This document shows, in pieces, positions 15,875 to 24,095 of a stretch of DNA of 58,802 nt (position 1 is its first letter; the number at the start of each line of letters is the position of its first letter). Origin of the DNA: Actinomycetota bacterium (GTDB taxonomy: Bacteria; Actinomycetota; Actinomycetes; Actinomycetales; Microbacteriaceae); assembly GCA_030840335.1 (NCBI GenBank), contig JAUZFR010000057.1, forward strand, positions 1-58,802, given 5' to 3'. The notes beneath the pieces were generated by a model. It had not been told where the DNA came from. It saw only the letters and a program-made list of their open reading frames with translations, and made no database searches. A program made the translations under genes and the position numbers.

Positions 15875-17328
15875 TCCTCATAGCGCGCCCGCCAGGCCGG
15901 GTTCAGGGGATAGAGGCCGTCCACGCTTTCGCCGGTCGCAACCATTTCGGCGATGAAGGTCTCCTCGCGCTCCTGCTCGATCGCGGCATCCACGACTTCC
16001 CGGATGATCGCCGGCGGGATCACCAGCACACCGTCGGCATCGCCGACAATGACATCGCCGGGTTGAATCGCCGCTCCACCGCAGGCGATCGTGAGGTCGA
16101 CATCCCACGGAACGTGCCTGCGCCCCAGCACCGCCGGATGCGGACCCGCGTGATAGGTGGGAATGTCGAGGGCGGTGACAGCGACAATGTCGCGGATGCC
16201 GCCATCCGTCACGATTCCGGCAGCGCCGGCCACCTGCGCACGCAGCGCGAGGATGTCGCCGACTGTGCCTGTGCCGCGCTCACCGCGGGCATCAATGACG
16301 AGCACATCGTCGCGCCCCAGCGAATCGAACGCGCGCTTCTGCGCGTTGTATCCGCCTCCGTGGGTCTCGAAGAGATCTTCGCGGTTCGGGATGAATCGCA
16401 GAGTCCGAGCGAGTCCGACCAGTCGCCGGTCCGGATGCGTCGATGCCAGGCCATCGATCGAGACGTTGTTCAGGCCGCGTTTGCGCAACTGCGAACTCAG
16501 GGTGGCCGTTCCGACGCTGTTGATCTTCGCCTTGAGCTCATCCGTGAGGATGCTGGCGGGCCCGGTCAGTCCCGCTGCCTCCGCAGAGCCCCACGCCTCT
16601 GCCCGCTGGATGTCGTCGATCTTCGGCCTCGCGCCGAATGAGCCGAGCGGCGTCGTGCCCTCGACGACCGGTGTCACGAGGCGGCCGGTCGTCGGAGCAC
16701 CGGGAGCTGTCGGGGCGTCTACCTCCACCTCGACCACGTCTCCGGGCACGACTACCGAGGAACCGGCAGGCGTTCCGGTGAGAATCACGTCGCCCGGCTC
16801 GAGCGTCATCAGTTGTGACAGGTCGGCGACCAGCTGGCCGAATGGGAAGACGAGGTCGGCCGTGGTGTCATCCTGCACGAGTTCGCCATTGACCCAGGTG
16901 CGAATGCGGATGGAGTCCGGCCGCACACGTTCCGCCGGGATGAGCGCGGGTCCGAGGGGCGTGAATCCATCGCCGCCTTTCGACCTCAGATTGGATCCCT
17001 TGTCCGCGTACCGCAGGTCGTAAGCGCCGAAGTCGTTCGCGGCGGTGATGGCCGAAATGGCATCCCAGCCCTGCTCCGGCGTGACACGACGAGTCAGGCG
17101 GCCGATGACCAGCGCGACTTCCCCCTCGAAGGCCAGCAACTCGGTGCCGGCCGGCCGTTCGATCGGGGACCCGGATGCGCTGGCCGAAGTTGTCGGCTTC
17201 AGAAAGTACGAAGGCTGAGCGGGAACACGGCCGCGTTGCGCGATCCGTGACGGATAGTTCAGGTGCAGCGCGATGATCTTGCCCGGGCGCAGCGTGACTG
17301 GCTCGGCAGTCTGAGTATCGAAGCTCAT
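15859..17328 (-). CDS. FAH-family / RraA-family fusion enzyme, hpa lower pathway
   Basis: A 489-residue two-domain protein. Residues about 1-235 are fumarylacetoacetate-hydrolase-like (HpaG type): FLKP (42-45), the FEGEVALVIG metal-site strand (67-76), ANDFGAYDLR, KGGDGFTPLGP (117-127) and LTGTPAGS (183-190). Residues about 255-489 are RraA/HMG-aldolase-like with TDGGIRD (R379, D380). FAH domains do decarboxylation and isomerisation in this pathway; RraA relatives are pyruvate aldolases and oxaloacetate decarboxylases. The start is the ATG at 17328 behind GGAGGG. First gene of the operon. No stop or frameshift divides the domains. Confidence 0.88.
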   Translation of the reverse strand: MSFDTQTAEPVTLRPGKIIALHLNYPSRIAQRGRVPAQPSYFLKPTTSASASGSPIERPAGTELLAFEGEVALVIGRLTRRVTPEQGWDAISAITAANDFGAYDLRYADKGSNLRSKGGDGFTPLGPALIPAERVRPDSIRIRTWVNGELVQDDTTADLVFPFGQLVADLSQLMTLEPGDVILTGTPAGSSVVVPGDVVEVEVDAPTAPGAPTTGRLVTPVVEGTTPLGSFGARPKIDDIQRAEAWGSAEAAGLTGPASILTDELKAKINSVGTATLSSQLRKRGLNNVSIDGLASTHPDRRLVGLARTLRFIPNREDLFETHGGGYNAQKRAFDSLGRDDVLVIDARGERGTGTVGDILALRAQVAGAAGIVTDGGIRDIVAVTALDIPTYHAGPHPAVLGRRHVPWDVDLTIACGGAAIQPGDVIVGDADGVLVIPPAIIREVVDAAIEQEREETFIAEMVATGESVDGLYPLNPAWRARYEEWLNR

Positions 17329-17359
17329 CGCGCGTCCCTCCGTTGGGTCTTCTGGTGAA

Positions 17360-17398
17360 GTATCACAAATCATATACGATCGGTGACTCACGGATCAA
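17360..17398 (-). promoter_or_regulatory. Predicted promoter and operator of the FAH-RraA/hpaED operon
   Basis: On the minus strand TTGATC (17398-17393) and TATGAT (17374-17369) are 18 bases apart, about 40 bases before the FAH-RraA start. An imperfect palindrome with GTAT/ATAC ends (17360-17377) covers the -10, where a GntR-type repressor could block transcription. No other element is obvious in this 98-base gap. Confidence 0.55.
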
Positions 17399-17426
17399 GG
17401 ATGCGTTCGCACGCCGACCAGGTGCG

Positions 17427-18149
17427 CTACGCGAGATCCCTTACGGTCGCGGCGACCGCGGCCTGCAGCCGATGCCCGATGTCCGCGACCTGCTGCGGCC
17501 CCGAGACATACACGACGGCGAGCGCCGCGGGAGGCTGGCCTGGCACGCGGAGTGCCACCGAGACCGAGGAGATTCCCGGGATCACTTCGTCGTGACTCGT
17601 CGCATAGCCGAGGGAGCGGGCGGTCTCGACCTCCGCTCGCGGGGCGGTATCCGATGCAATCTCTGCCCACTCTCGCGCGGAAAGCGACGACTGGATCGCG
17701 ATGCCCGGCGCGCCACGCTCGATCGGATGGCGGGTACCGGGGCGCTGCCCGACGGTCGCAAGTCCGTGGCGGGGTTCGATGCTCGCAAGCGTCACGCATT
17801 CGCGCTGATCGAGGACGACGAGAAACGCGGTCATCCCCAGTTCATTGGCCACGCTGGTCAGCTCCGGGAGAACCGCAGACTGCAGGTCCCGGTACACGCC
17901 ACGCGCGAGCGCCGCGAGCCGGGGGCCGAGGAGTACCAGGCCGGCGCCGTCACGGATGACCAGCCCGTGATCCTCGAGGGTGCGAAGGATGCGATAGGCG
18001 ATCGAGCGATGCACGCCGAGGGCCGCAGACAGGTCGGCAATGCTCAGCGCTCCGGGCGCCTCGGCGAGGATCTCGAGCACACGAACGCCTCGCGAGAGGG
18101 TCTGTGAGTGCGGTGCGGCAACCGCCGGATGATCGCTCGCCTTAGTCAC
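17427..18149 (-). CDS. IclR-family transcriptional regulator
   Basis: A 240-residue regulator: winged helix at about 15-80 (SIADLSAALGVHRSIAYRILRTLEDHGLV), then an IclR effector domain (about 95-240, with GTRHPIERGAPGIAIQSSL and DEVIPGISSVSVALR). It starts with GTG (18149) behind AGGAGA. The gene diverges from hpaC-hpaB across 164 bases containing two tandem operator-like palindromes. It therefore most likely controls the hydroxylase genes and itself, with an aromatic acid as effector (inference). Confidence 0.88.
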   Translation of the reverse strand: MTKASDHPAVAAPHSQTLSRGVRVLEILAEAPGALSIADLSAALGVHRSIAYRILRTLEDHGLVIRDGAGLVLLGPRLAALARGVYRDLQSAVLPELTSVANELGMTAFLVVLDQRECVTLASIEPRHGLATVGQRPGTRHPIERGAPGIAIQSSLSAREWAEIASDTAPRAEVETARSLGYATSHDEVIPGISSVSVALRVPGQPPAALAVVYVSGPQQVADIGHRLQAAVAATVRDLA

Positions 18150-18204
18150 CGGGTCATTCTCCTATCCTGCGGATTGCTTGCATTCGAAATCGGACGCTCG
18201 TACC

Positions 18205-18243
18205 ATGTTCGATAGTAGAAGCATATGTTCGAATATAGAACAT
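18205..18243. promoter_or_regulatory. Tandem operator-like palindromes between iclR-type gene and hpaC
   Basis: Two adjacent sites share the form ATGTTC-N7-GAA(G)CAT: an imperfect one at 18205-18224 and a perfect six-base-arm one at 18225-18243. They form a direct repeat with about a 20-base period, which puts two dimers on the same face of the helix. Extra TTCGAA (18183-18188) and GAAC half-sites flank them. Probable binding sites for the divergent IclR-type protein. Confidence 0.65.
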
Positions 18244-18313
18244 TGAATTCAGAACTTTGAAAAGTGGCCTTCAAAGTACGTGTGTCGCAGAGTTGCGAAT
18301 CGAGGGATCAAGG

Positions 18314-18850
18314 ATGATTGCCGCGCAGAACCAGACGCCCGAGTTTCGACGGGAGTCGGCCCTCTATCGCCCGCGCCAGCAGTATTTCCGTGGAAGCCTC
18401 GGTCGGTTCGCCACCGGGGTCGCGGTTGTGACCTTCGACGGGGCCGAGCAAAGACGCGGCATCACCGTCAACTCGTTCACCTCGGTGTCGATGGATCCCC
18501 CGCTCGTGCTCGTGAGCGTCGCTCGCAGCACCAAGGCTCACGACGAGCTCGTTGACCGACCGTTCACCGTCAACATCCTCGGCGCAGAGCAGCAACTCAT
18601 AGCGAGCCATTTCGCCGGCCGGCCGAACGGCGAACCACGCTGGGTGGAAGGCGACATCGCCCCACGGCTGGCAGGCGCGCTGTCGTACTTCGAGTGCAAG
18701 CCCTGGGCCGCCTACGACGGAGGCGATCACACCCTCTACCTCGGCGAGGTCGTCAACTTCGACTACCGCACGGGCGACGCGCTCGGTTTCGTGAACGGGC
18801 AGTTCACGACGATTCCGGAATACCTTCTCGGGCACGAAGCCCTGCTCTAG
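18314..18850 (+). CDS. hpaC: Flavin reductase of the 4-hydroxyphenylacetate monooxygenase
   Basis: A 178-residue flavin reductase-like (FMN-binding split-barrel) protein. Recognisable are FATGVAVVTF near the N-terminus, NSFTSVSMDPPLVLVSVARSTKAHDEL in the middle and the GDHTLYLGEV strand near the end. It supplies reduced flavin to HpaB. I chose the ATG at 18314, with GAGGGA six bases upstream; an upstream TTG (18257) would run into the operator region. The next gene, hpaB, begins 42 bases later. Confidence 0.88.
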   Translation: MIAAQNQTPEFRRESALYRPRQQYFRGSLGRFATGVAVVTFDGAEQRRGITVNSFTSVSMDPPLVLVSVARSTKAHDELVDRPFTVNILGAEQQLIASHFAGRPNGEPRWVEGDIAPRLAGALSYFECKPWAAYDGGDHTLYLGEVVNFDYRTGDALGFVNGQFTTIPEYLLGHEALL

Positions 18851-18892
18851 CCGCACAACCACCTCAACCAGTCAAACCAAGGGAGCAAAGCC

Positions 18893-20353
18893 ATGGGCAT
18901 CCGCACCGGCCAGCAGTATCTCGACAAACTGAACTCGATGCGCCCGCACGTCGTCATCGACGGTGAGGTGGTCAGCGAAAACATCGCCGAGCATCCCGCG
19001 TTTAAGAACGTCGCGCGGACCTACGCGAAGCTCTTCGACATGCAGCACGACCCGAAGTACCAGGACGCCCTCACCTATCTTTCGCCCACTACCGGCGACC
19101 GCGTGAACGCGTCATTCCTTGTGCCGAAAACGGTGGAGGATCTCGAGAAGCGGCGCGCCGCCATTTCGACCTGGGCCGAGTATTCGAACGGTTTCCTCGG
19201 CCGCACCGGCGACTACATGAACAGCTCGCTGACGGCCCTGAGCGCAGCCGAGAAATGGTTCGAAAAGGCTGACCCCAAGTACGGCGAACGCATTCGCGCC
19301 TATTACGAGAAGGCACGTGAGGGCGACCTTCTCGCGACTCACACGCTCATTCCGCCGCAGGTGAATCGCTCGGTGTCGGGCAGTGAACAGCTCGGCGGCC
19401 AGCTTTCCGCGCGAATCATTGAGGAACGCGAGGACGGGATCGTCATACGCGGGGCACGGATGCTCGCCACCATCGCTCCCATCGCCGACGAACTGCTCGT
19501 CTTCCCGTCGACCGTTCTGCGCGGAACCCCTGAAGATGCGCCGTACTCCTACGCCTTCGCCATCCCCAACGACGCTCCGGGCCTTCGGTACCTCTGCCGC
19601 ACGTCACTGCACAACGGCGGCAGCACTTTCGACGAGCCGCTCGCCAGCCGCTTCGAAGAGATGGATGCCGTCGCGATCTTCGACAACGTGTTCGTGCCGA
19701 ACGAGCGCATTTTCCTTCTCGGTCACCCGGAGTTGTGCAACGGGTTCTACTCCGAGACCGGAGCCGGTGCGTTGATGACTCACCAGGTGGTGACCCGCAC
19801 GATCGCGAAGACCGAGTTCTTCCTCGGACTCGCCAGCGAAATCGCTGATTCGATCGGGATCGACGGGTTCCAGCACATCCAGGAGGACCTGGCTGAACTC
19901 ATCGTGGATGTCGAGATCGGCAAGGCACTCATGCGCGCCTCCGAGGTGGACGCGAAACTGAACGAGTTCGGCATGATGCAGCCGCACTGGGAGACGCTCA
20001 ATGCGGCCCGCAACTGGTACCCAAAGATCGCCCAGCGATTCCCGCAGATCATCCGCAAGTTCTGCGCGAGCGGCCTGATGGCTCTGCCGGGCGAGGCCGA
20101 CGTCAACAGCGACGCCCTCGCCGACATCGAGCTGTATCTTCAGGGCAAGTCGCTCACCGGTCCTGAGCGGGTGAAGCTGTTCAAACTCGCATTCGATGCC
20201 TCGATTTCGGGGTTCTCCGGTCGCCAGGCTTTGTACGAGTACTTCTTCTTCGGCGATCCGGTGCGGATGGCGGGCGCGCTCGTGAGCTCCTACGACCGCG
20301 GGCCAGTGCGTGAGCGCTTGCGGGACTTCCTCAACCGCGAAGACCCCGCCTGA
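18893..20353 (+). CDS. hpaB: 4-hydroxyphenylacetate 3-monooxygenase, oxygenase component
   Basis: A 486-residue class D flavin monooxygenase with the acyl-CoA dehydrogenase fold. It uses reduced flavin from HpaC and oxygen to hydroxylate 4-hydroxyphenylacetate to homoprotocatechuate. The N-terminus (GQQYLDKLNSMRPHVVIDGE) and the segment VPNERIFLLG are hallmarks of HpaB. The length fits the family. AAGGGAGC precedes the ATG. Related enzymes use other phenols; the substrate is assigned because hpaD and hpaE are next door. Confidence 0.88.
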   Translation: MGIRTGQQYLDKLNSMRPHVVIDGEVVSENIAEHPAFKNVARTYAKLFDMQHDPKYQDALTYLSPTTGDRVNASFLVPKTVEDLEKRRAAISTWAEYSNGFLGRTGDYMNSSLTALSAAEKWFEKADPKYGERIRAYYEKAREGDLLATHTLIPPQVNRSVSGSEQLGGQLSARIIEEREDGIVIRGARMLATIAPIADELLVFPSTVLRGTPEDAPYSYAFAIPNDAPGLRYLCRTSLHNGGSTFDEPLASRFEEMDAVAIFDNVFVPNERIFLLGHPELCNGFYSETGAGALMTHQVVTRTIAKTEFFLGLASEIADSIGIDGFQHIQEDLAELIVDVEIGKALMRASEVDAKLNEFGMMQPHWETLNAARNWYPKIAQRFPQIIRKFCASGLMALPGEADVNSDALADIELYLQGKSLTGPERVKLFKLAFDASISGFSGRQALYEYFFFGDPVRMAGALVSSYDRGPVRERLRDFLNREDPA

Positions 20354-20440
20354 CCTAAATCCCGCTCGGGCCAAAGAGTTCGTCAACTGTTTACCGGTCG
20401 CGGAAGCTCTACCAGTAGCGGAACCGGCCGTTGCGTGATG

Positions 20441-20478
20441 GACTGGGGCTCGAACCCGTAGTCATGTGAAGTTGTTTT
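20441..20478 (+). terminator. Possible terminator after hpaB
   Basis: The short stem GACT-GGG/CCC-AGTC (20441-20463), with bulges, is followed after seven bases by a T-rich run (20471-20478) in the 147-base gap before the nuclease gene. The stem is weak. No other element is clear here. Confidence 0.3.
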
Positions 20479-20500
20479 TCCAATGAAACGGAGTCGACCC

Positions 20501-23245
20501 ATGTCCTCTTTCGGGAAGGGCCGGATGTTTGCTCCGGTCGCTATCGGATTGCCAGTCATCGCCCTGATTGCGAGTGGCATGGCCTTTGCCCCACCGGCCC
20601 AGGCGGTGGATACGTCGTCGAACGTGGTCATCTCCGAGGTCTACGGCGGCGGCGGCAACAGCGGCGCACCGTACAACGCCGACTTCATCGAGCTGTTCAA
20701 CAATGGCAGCGCGGCAGCGTCGGTGGCGGGATGGTCTGTCCAATATGCCGCAGCGACGGGAACGTCCTGGCAGTCAACTCCACTGACCGGAAGTATCCCC
20801 GCGGGCGGCTTCTACCTGGTCGCTGAGTCCAGTGGCGCAACCGGCGCGGCCCTGCCGACCCCGGATGCGACGGGCACGCTGGCCATGTCGGCCACCAACG
20901 GCAAGATCGCGCTCGTCTCTGCCACTGCAGCCCTTTCGTGTGGCGCGACCTGCTCGAGTGCGGCCGGGGTCGTCGACTTCGTTGGTTTCGGCTCGGCCAA
21001 CGATGCTGCCGGAACCGCGACGCCAGCCCTGAGCAACACCACTTCTGCCCAGCGCAAGACGACACCGTTCACGAATGCGGGCAACAACTCCACCGACTTC
21101 GCGGTCGCGGCGCCGACTCCGAAGGCGGCAGCGGGGGCCGGCGACTCCGGCCCCGACTGCACGGCCACTCCTTTGCCCGACGCCTGCGTTCCGGGCACGA
21201 CGACAATTCAGGATGTTCAGGGTGACGGTTTCAAGTCGCCGCTCATCGGCCAGACCGTCACGAAGGTACAAGGCGTCGTGACGGCGGTGCGCACGACCAG
21301 CAGTCGCGGCTTTTGGATGCAGGAGACGTCACCGAATCTCGCCGACACGAGCGCCTCATCCGGCGTCTTCGTCTTCACCTCGACCGCGCCGGTGTCCGTC
21401 GGTGACGCGGTTCTCGTGACCGGGAAAGTCAGCGACTTCTACCCGCTGAGCTCCGGTGAGACGCTCGCTACGACTGCCAGTCTGTCGACCACCGAAATCG
21501 CGCCGACAACGGTCACGACGATAAGCAGAGGCAACGCATTACCGCAGCCCGTCGTGCTGACCTCGACCACCGTGCCGGATCGGTATGCGCCAACCGTCGC
21601 GGGCGGCAACATCGAATCGCTCGCCACGGTCGACCCGACGAACTCCACTCTCGAGTTCTGGGAAGCGCACGAAGGAATGCGCGTGGAGGTGGACAGCGCC
21701 CGCGTGGTCGGTCCCGGCAAAGCGGCGTTCGGTGAGATCTATGTCACGACGAAACCGGCCCAGCAGGCGACGCCACGCGGTGGAACCTACATTGGTGGTT
21801 ACGATGCGGTTCCCTCCGGCCGCCTGCTGATCGCGCCGGTGAACGGATCGGTGCCGCCCGCCAACGTCGGTGATGTGCTTCTCGGTGCGACCGTCGGACC
21901 GGTCGACTGGTCGACTTTCGGCGGCTACGACATCGCCGCGACGCAGGTCGGAAGTTACCAGGACAACCACCTGACTGCGACCTCAGCGACGGCGCAGGCG
22001 ACCGACCAACTCGCGATCGCCACCTACAACGTCGAGAACCTCGCGCCGTCGGATCCCGCATCCAAATACGCCGCTCTCGCCAACGGAGTGGTGCAGAACC
22101 TCGCGTCGCCGGACATCATCTCCGTCGAGGAAATCCAGGACAACACCGGAGCAACGGATGACGGCGTCGTCGCCGCCGACCAGACGCTCACGAAGTTCAC
22201 CGCGGCGATCACTGCGGCGGGCGGACCAACCTACCAGTGGGCGGAGATCGATCCTATCAACGACCAGGATGGCGGACAGCCGGGTGGAAACATCCGGGTC
22301 GTGTTCCTCTACAACACAGCGAGGGTCACCTTCGACGCCACACCCGGCGGAAGCACCTCCACCGCGACGACCGTAACCAAGGCTGCGGATGGCACCGCTC
22401 AGCTCTCGGCGTCGCCCGGGCTTGTCGATCCAACGAACGACGCATGGACGAGCAGCCGCAAGCCGCTCGCCGCGGAATTCACGTTCGCCGGGCGCAAGGT
22501 CATTGTCATCGGCAACCACTTCGCATCGAAGGGTGGCGACCAGAACGCCGACGGACGTTTCCAGCCGGCCGAGCGGTCATCCGAGATCCAGCGTGGGAAC
22601 CAGGCGACCGTTCTGAACGGATTCGTGCACCAGATCCTCAGTGTCGACCCCAACGCGAATGTCGTTCTGGCGGGTGACTTCAACGACTATCAGTTCTCGC
22701 CGTCCATCCAGACGCTCACCGACAACGGTGCGACGCTGACCGACCTCATCAACACGCTGCCGGTCAATGAGCGGTACACGTACGTGTTCAACGGGGTCTC
22801 GCAAGTGCTCGACCATATCTTCGTGTCGAAGTCGCTCGCGAACGCGGGCCCGACGGCAGTCAGCTATGACGTGATCCACGTGAACTCCGAGTTCGCCGCC
22901 CAGGCGTCCGACCACGATCCGCAGGTGGTGCGCATCCGTCCACCGGCCGCGCCGACCACGACTGGGAAGATCACGGCGCTGCCCAGCCGGGTTCTGCGTG
23001 GCCTCCCGGTTGTGCTCGTGCTGACGAAGTTCGAGCCGACCGAGTCGCTCGTCATTAGTCTCGACGGCGTTCAGGTTGGCACTGTGAAAACGGACAAGCA
23101 CGGGGCCGCAGTGAAGGTAGTCCCGATTCCGGTGAAGACCGCTCTGGGCGATCATGTCATCACCGCGACAACGGCGAGCGGAGCGTCAGCAAGCACGACC
23201 ATTACGGTGATCGCGTGGCCGGCCGTGCCGAGGCAGTTGCTGTAG
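20501..23245 (+). CDS. Secreted ExeM/NucH-type endonuclease
   Basis: A 914-residue secreted nuclease. After a signal peptide ending near APPAQA come a lamin-tail domain (about 25-145; VVISEVYGGGGNSGAPYNADFIEL), an OB-like region (about 220-330) and an endonuclease/exonuclease/phosphatase domain (about 500-800). The last carries YNVEN, the metal glutamate in ISVEEIQDN, GDFND and SDHDP. An Ig-like C-terminal domain follows. There is no C-terminal anchor. ACGGAG lies eight bases before the ATG at 20501; an in-frame ATG at 20483 is the alternative. It likely degrades extracellular DNA for nutrients or biofilm turnover. Confidence 0.87.
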   Translation: MSSFGKGRMFAPVAIGLPVIALIASGMAFAPPAQAVDTSSNVVISEVYGGGGNSGAPYNADFIELFNNGSAAASVAGWSVQYAAATGTSWQSTPLTGSIPAGGFYLVAESSGATGAALPTPDATGTLAMSATNGKIALVSATAALSCGATCSSAAGVVDFVGFGSANDAAGTATPALSNTTSAQRKTTPFTNAGNNSTDFAVAAPTPKAAAGAGDSGPDCTATPLPDACVPGTTTIQDVQGDGFKSPLIGQTVTKVQGVVTAVRTTSSRGFWMQETSPNLADTSASSGVFVFTSTAPVSVGDAVLVTGKVSDFYPLSSGETLATTASLSTTEIAPTTVTTISRGNALPQPVVLTSTTVPDRYAPTVAGGNIESLATVDPTNSTLEFWEAHEGMRVEVDSARVVGPGKAAFGEIYVTTKPAQQATPRGGTYIGGYDAVPSGRLLIAPVNGSVPPANVGDVLLGATVGPVDWSTFGGYDIAATQVGSYQDNHLTATSATAQATDQLAIATYNVENLAPSDPASKYAALANGVVQNLASPDIISVEEIQDNTGATDDGVVAADQTLTKFTAAITAAGGPTYQWAEIDPINDQDGGQPGGNIRVVFLYNTARVTFDATPGGSTSTATTVTKAADGTAQLSASPGLVDPTNDAWTSSRKPLAAEFTFAGRKVIVIGNHFASKGGDQNADGRFQPAERSSEIQRGNQATVLNGFVHQILSVDPNANVVLAGDFNDYQFSPSIQTLTDNGATLTDLINTLPVNERYTYVFNGVSQVLDHIFVSKSLANAGPTAVSYDVIHVNSEFAAQASDHDPQVVRIRPPAAPTTTGKITALPSRVLRGLPVVLVLTKFEPTESLVISLDGVQVGTVKTDKHGAAVKVVPIPVKTALGDHVITATTASGASASTTITVIAWPAVPRQLL

Positions 23246-23249
23246 CGGC

Positions 23250-24095
23250 TCAGGCGTCTCGTCGCTTCAGCAGCACCGCGGCGAACACGAAGAACACCGC
23301 GAACCAGGCGAAGAGAACCAGGCCACCCTGCCACGGAGTGAGCAGGAGAACTCCGGGCTGGCTCGGTTCTACCGCGCTGCCGACGTAAGCGTGCATCTGC
23401 CCCGCCGCCGTGGCGGGGAGCACGGCCGCCACATTCAGCGCCCATTTGGCCTGGGTGAGGGCGTACACAAGTTGGAGAACGATCGGCACGACCAGGAGAA
23501 GTCCGAGCGACGCCGCGAGACCGCCGGCGCTGTTCCGGATGAGCGCGCCAACGGCGAGAGCCATCACACCGATCAGCGCGAGGGCGCCCGATCCCCCGAG
23601 TATGGGCACCAGTATGCGAGGGTCGAACAGGGAGAATTCGATGCCAGCCCCGGACAGTATGGGAGTGACGATCAGCGCGGTGAGCACCATCGACACGAGG
23701 GAAATGACGAACGTGACCGCGCCGAATACCAACACCTTCGCCACGAGCGCGGGCGTGCGCTTCGGAACCGCGGCCAGCGTGGAGCGGATCATGCCGGTAC
23801 CGTACTCGCCCGTAATGACGAGCGTGCCGAGCACTGCGACGACCAGCTGGCCAAATGCGACTCCGACGGTGATGAGCGACACAACGTACTGCCGCGCGGC
23901 CTCACCGGTCGGATGGCCGAGACTGTTGGCGTTGACCGCGACGAGCACACCGATCGCGATGGTGAGCACGACAAGAATCGCGTAGCACCAGACCGTCGAG
24001 CGAAGCGTGCGCAGCTTGATCCACTCGGAGCGGAGAACGCCCCCGAAGGTCAGGTGCCAGGTGTTGCGCTGGTCAATTGGTGTGGTCGTCGTCAT
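23250..24095 (-). CDS. ABC-2 type transporter permease
   Basis: A 281-residue membrane protein with six predicted spanning segments in the ABC-2 arrangement: a cytoplasmic N-terminus with TFGGVLRSEWIKLRTLRST, a long first periplasmic stretch, and closely spaced C-terminal helices ending ...VFAAVLLKRRDA. It pairs with the upstream ATPase, whose stop overlaps its ATG by four bases. Such pairs export peptides, lipids or drugs; the cargo is unknown. It converges with the nuclease gene with only four bases between stops. Confidence 0.87.
   Translation of the reverse strand: MTTTTPIDQRNTWHLTFGGVLRSEWIKLRTLRSTVWCYAILVVLTIAIGVLVAVNANSLGHPTGEAARQYVVSLITVGVAFGQLVVAVLGTLVITGEYGTGMIRSTLAAVPKRTPALVAKVLVFGAVTFVISLVSMVLTALIVTPILSGAGIEFSLFDPRILVPILGGSGALALIGVMALAVGALIRNSAGGLAASLGLLLVVPIVLQLVYALTQAKWALNVAAVLPATAAGQMHAYVGSAVEPSQPGVLLLTPWQGGLVLFAWFAVFFVFAAVLLKRRDA

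Noticed and set aside
20436-20465. tRNA-like T-arm (GGTTCGAGCCCC on the minus strand) after hpaB, possible tRNA remnant or attachment site
   Set aside because: Only three stem pairs fit around the TTCGAGC loop, no anticodon or D arm is present, and no integrase or direct repeat is nearby.
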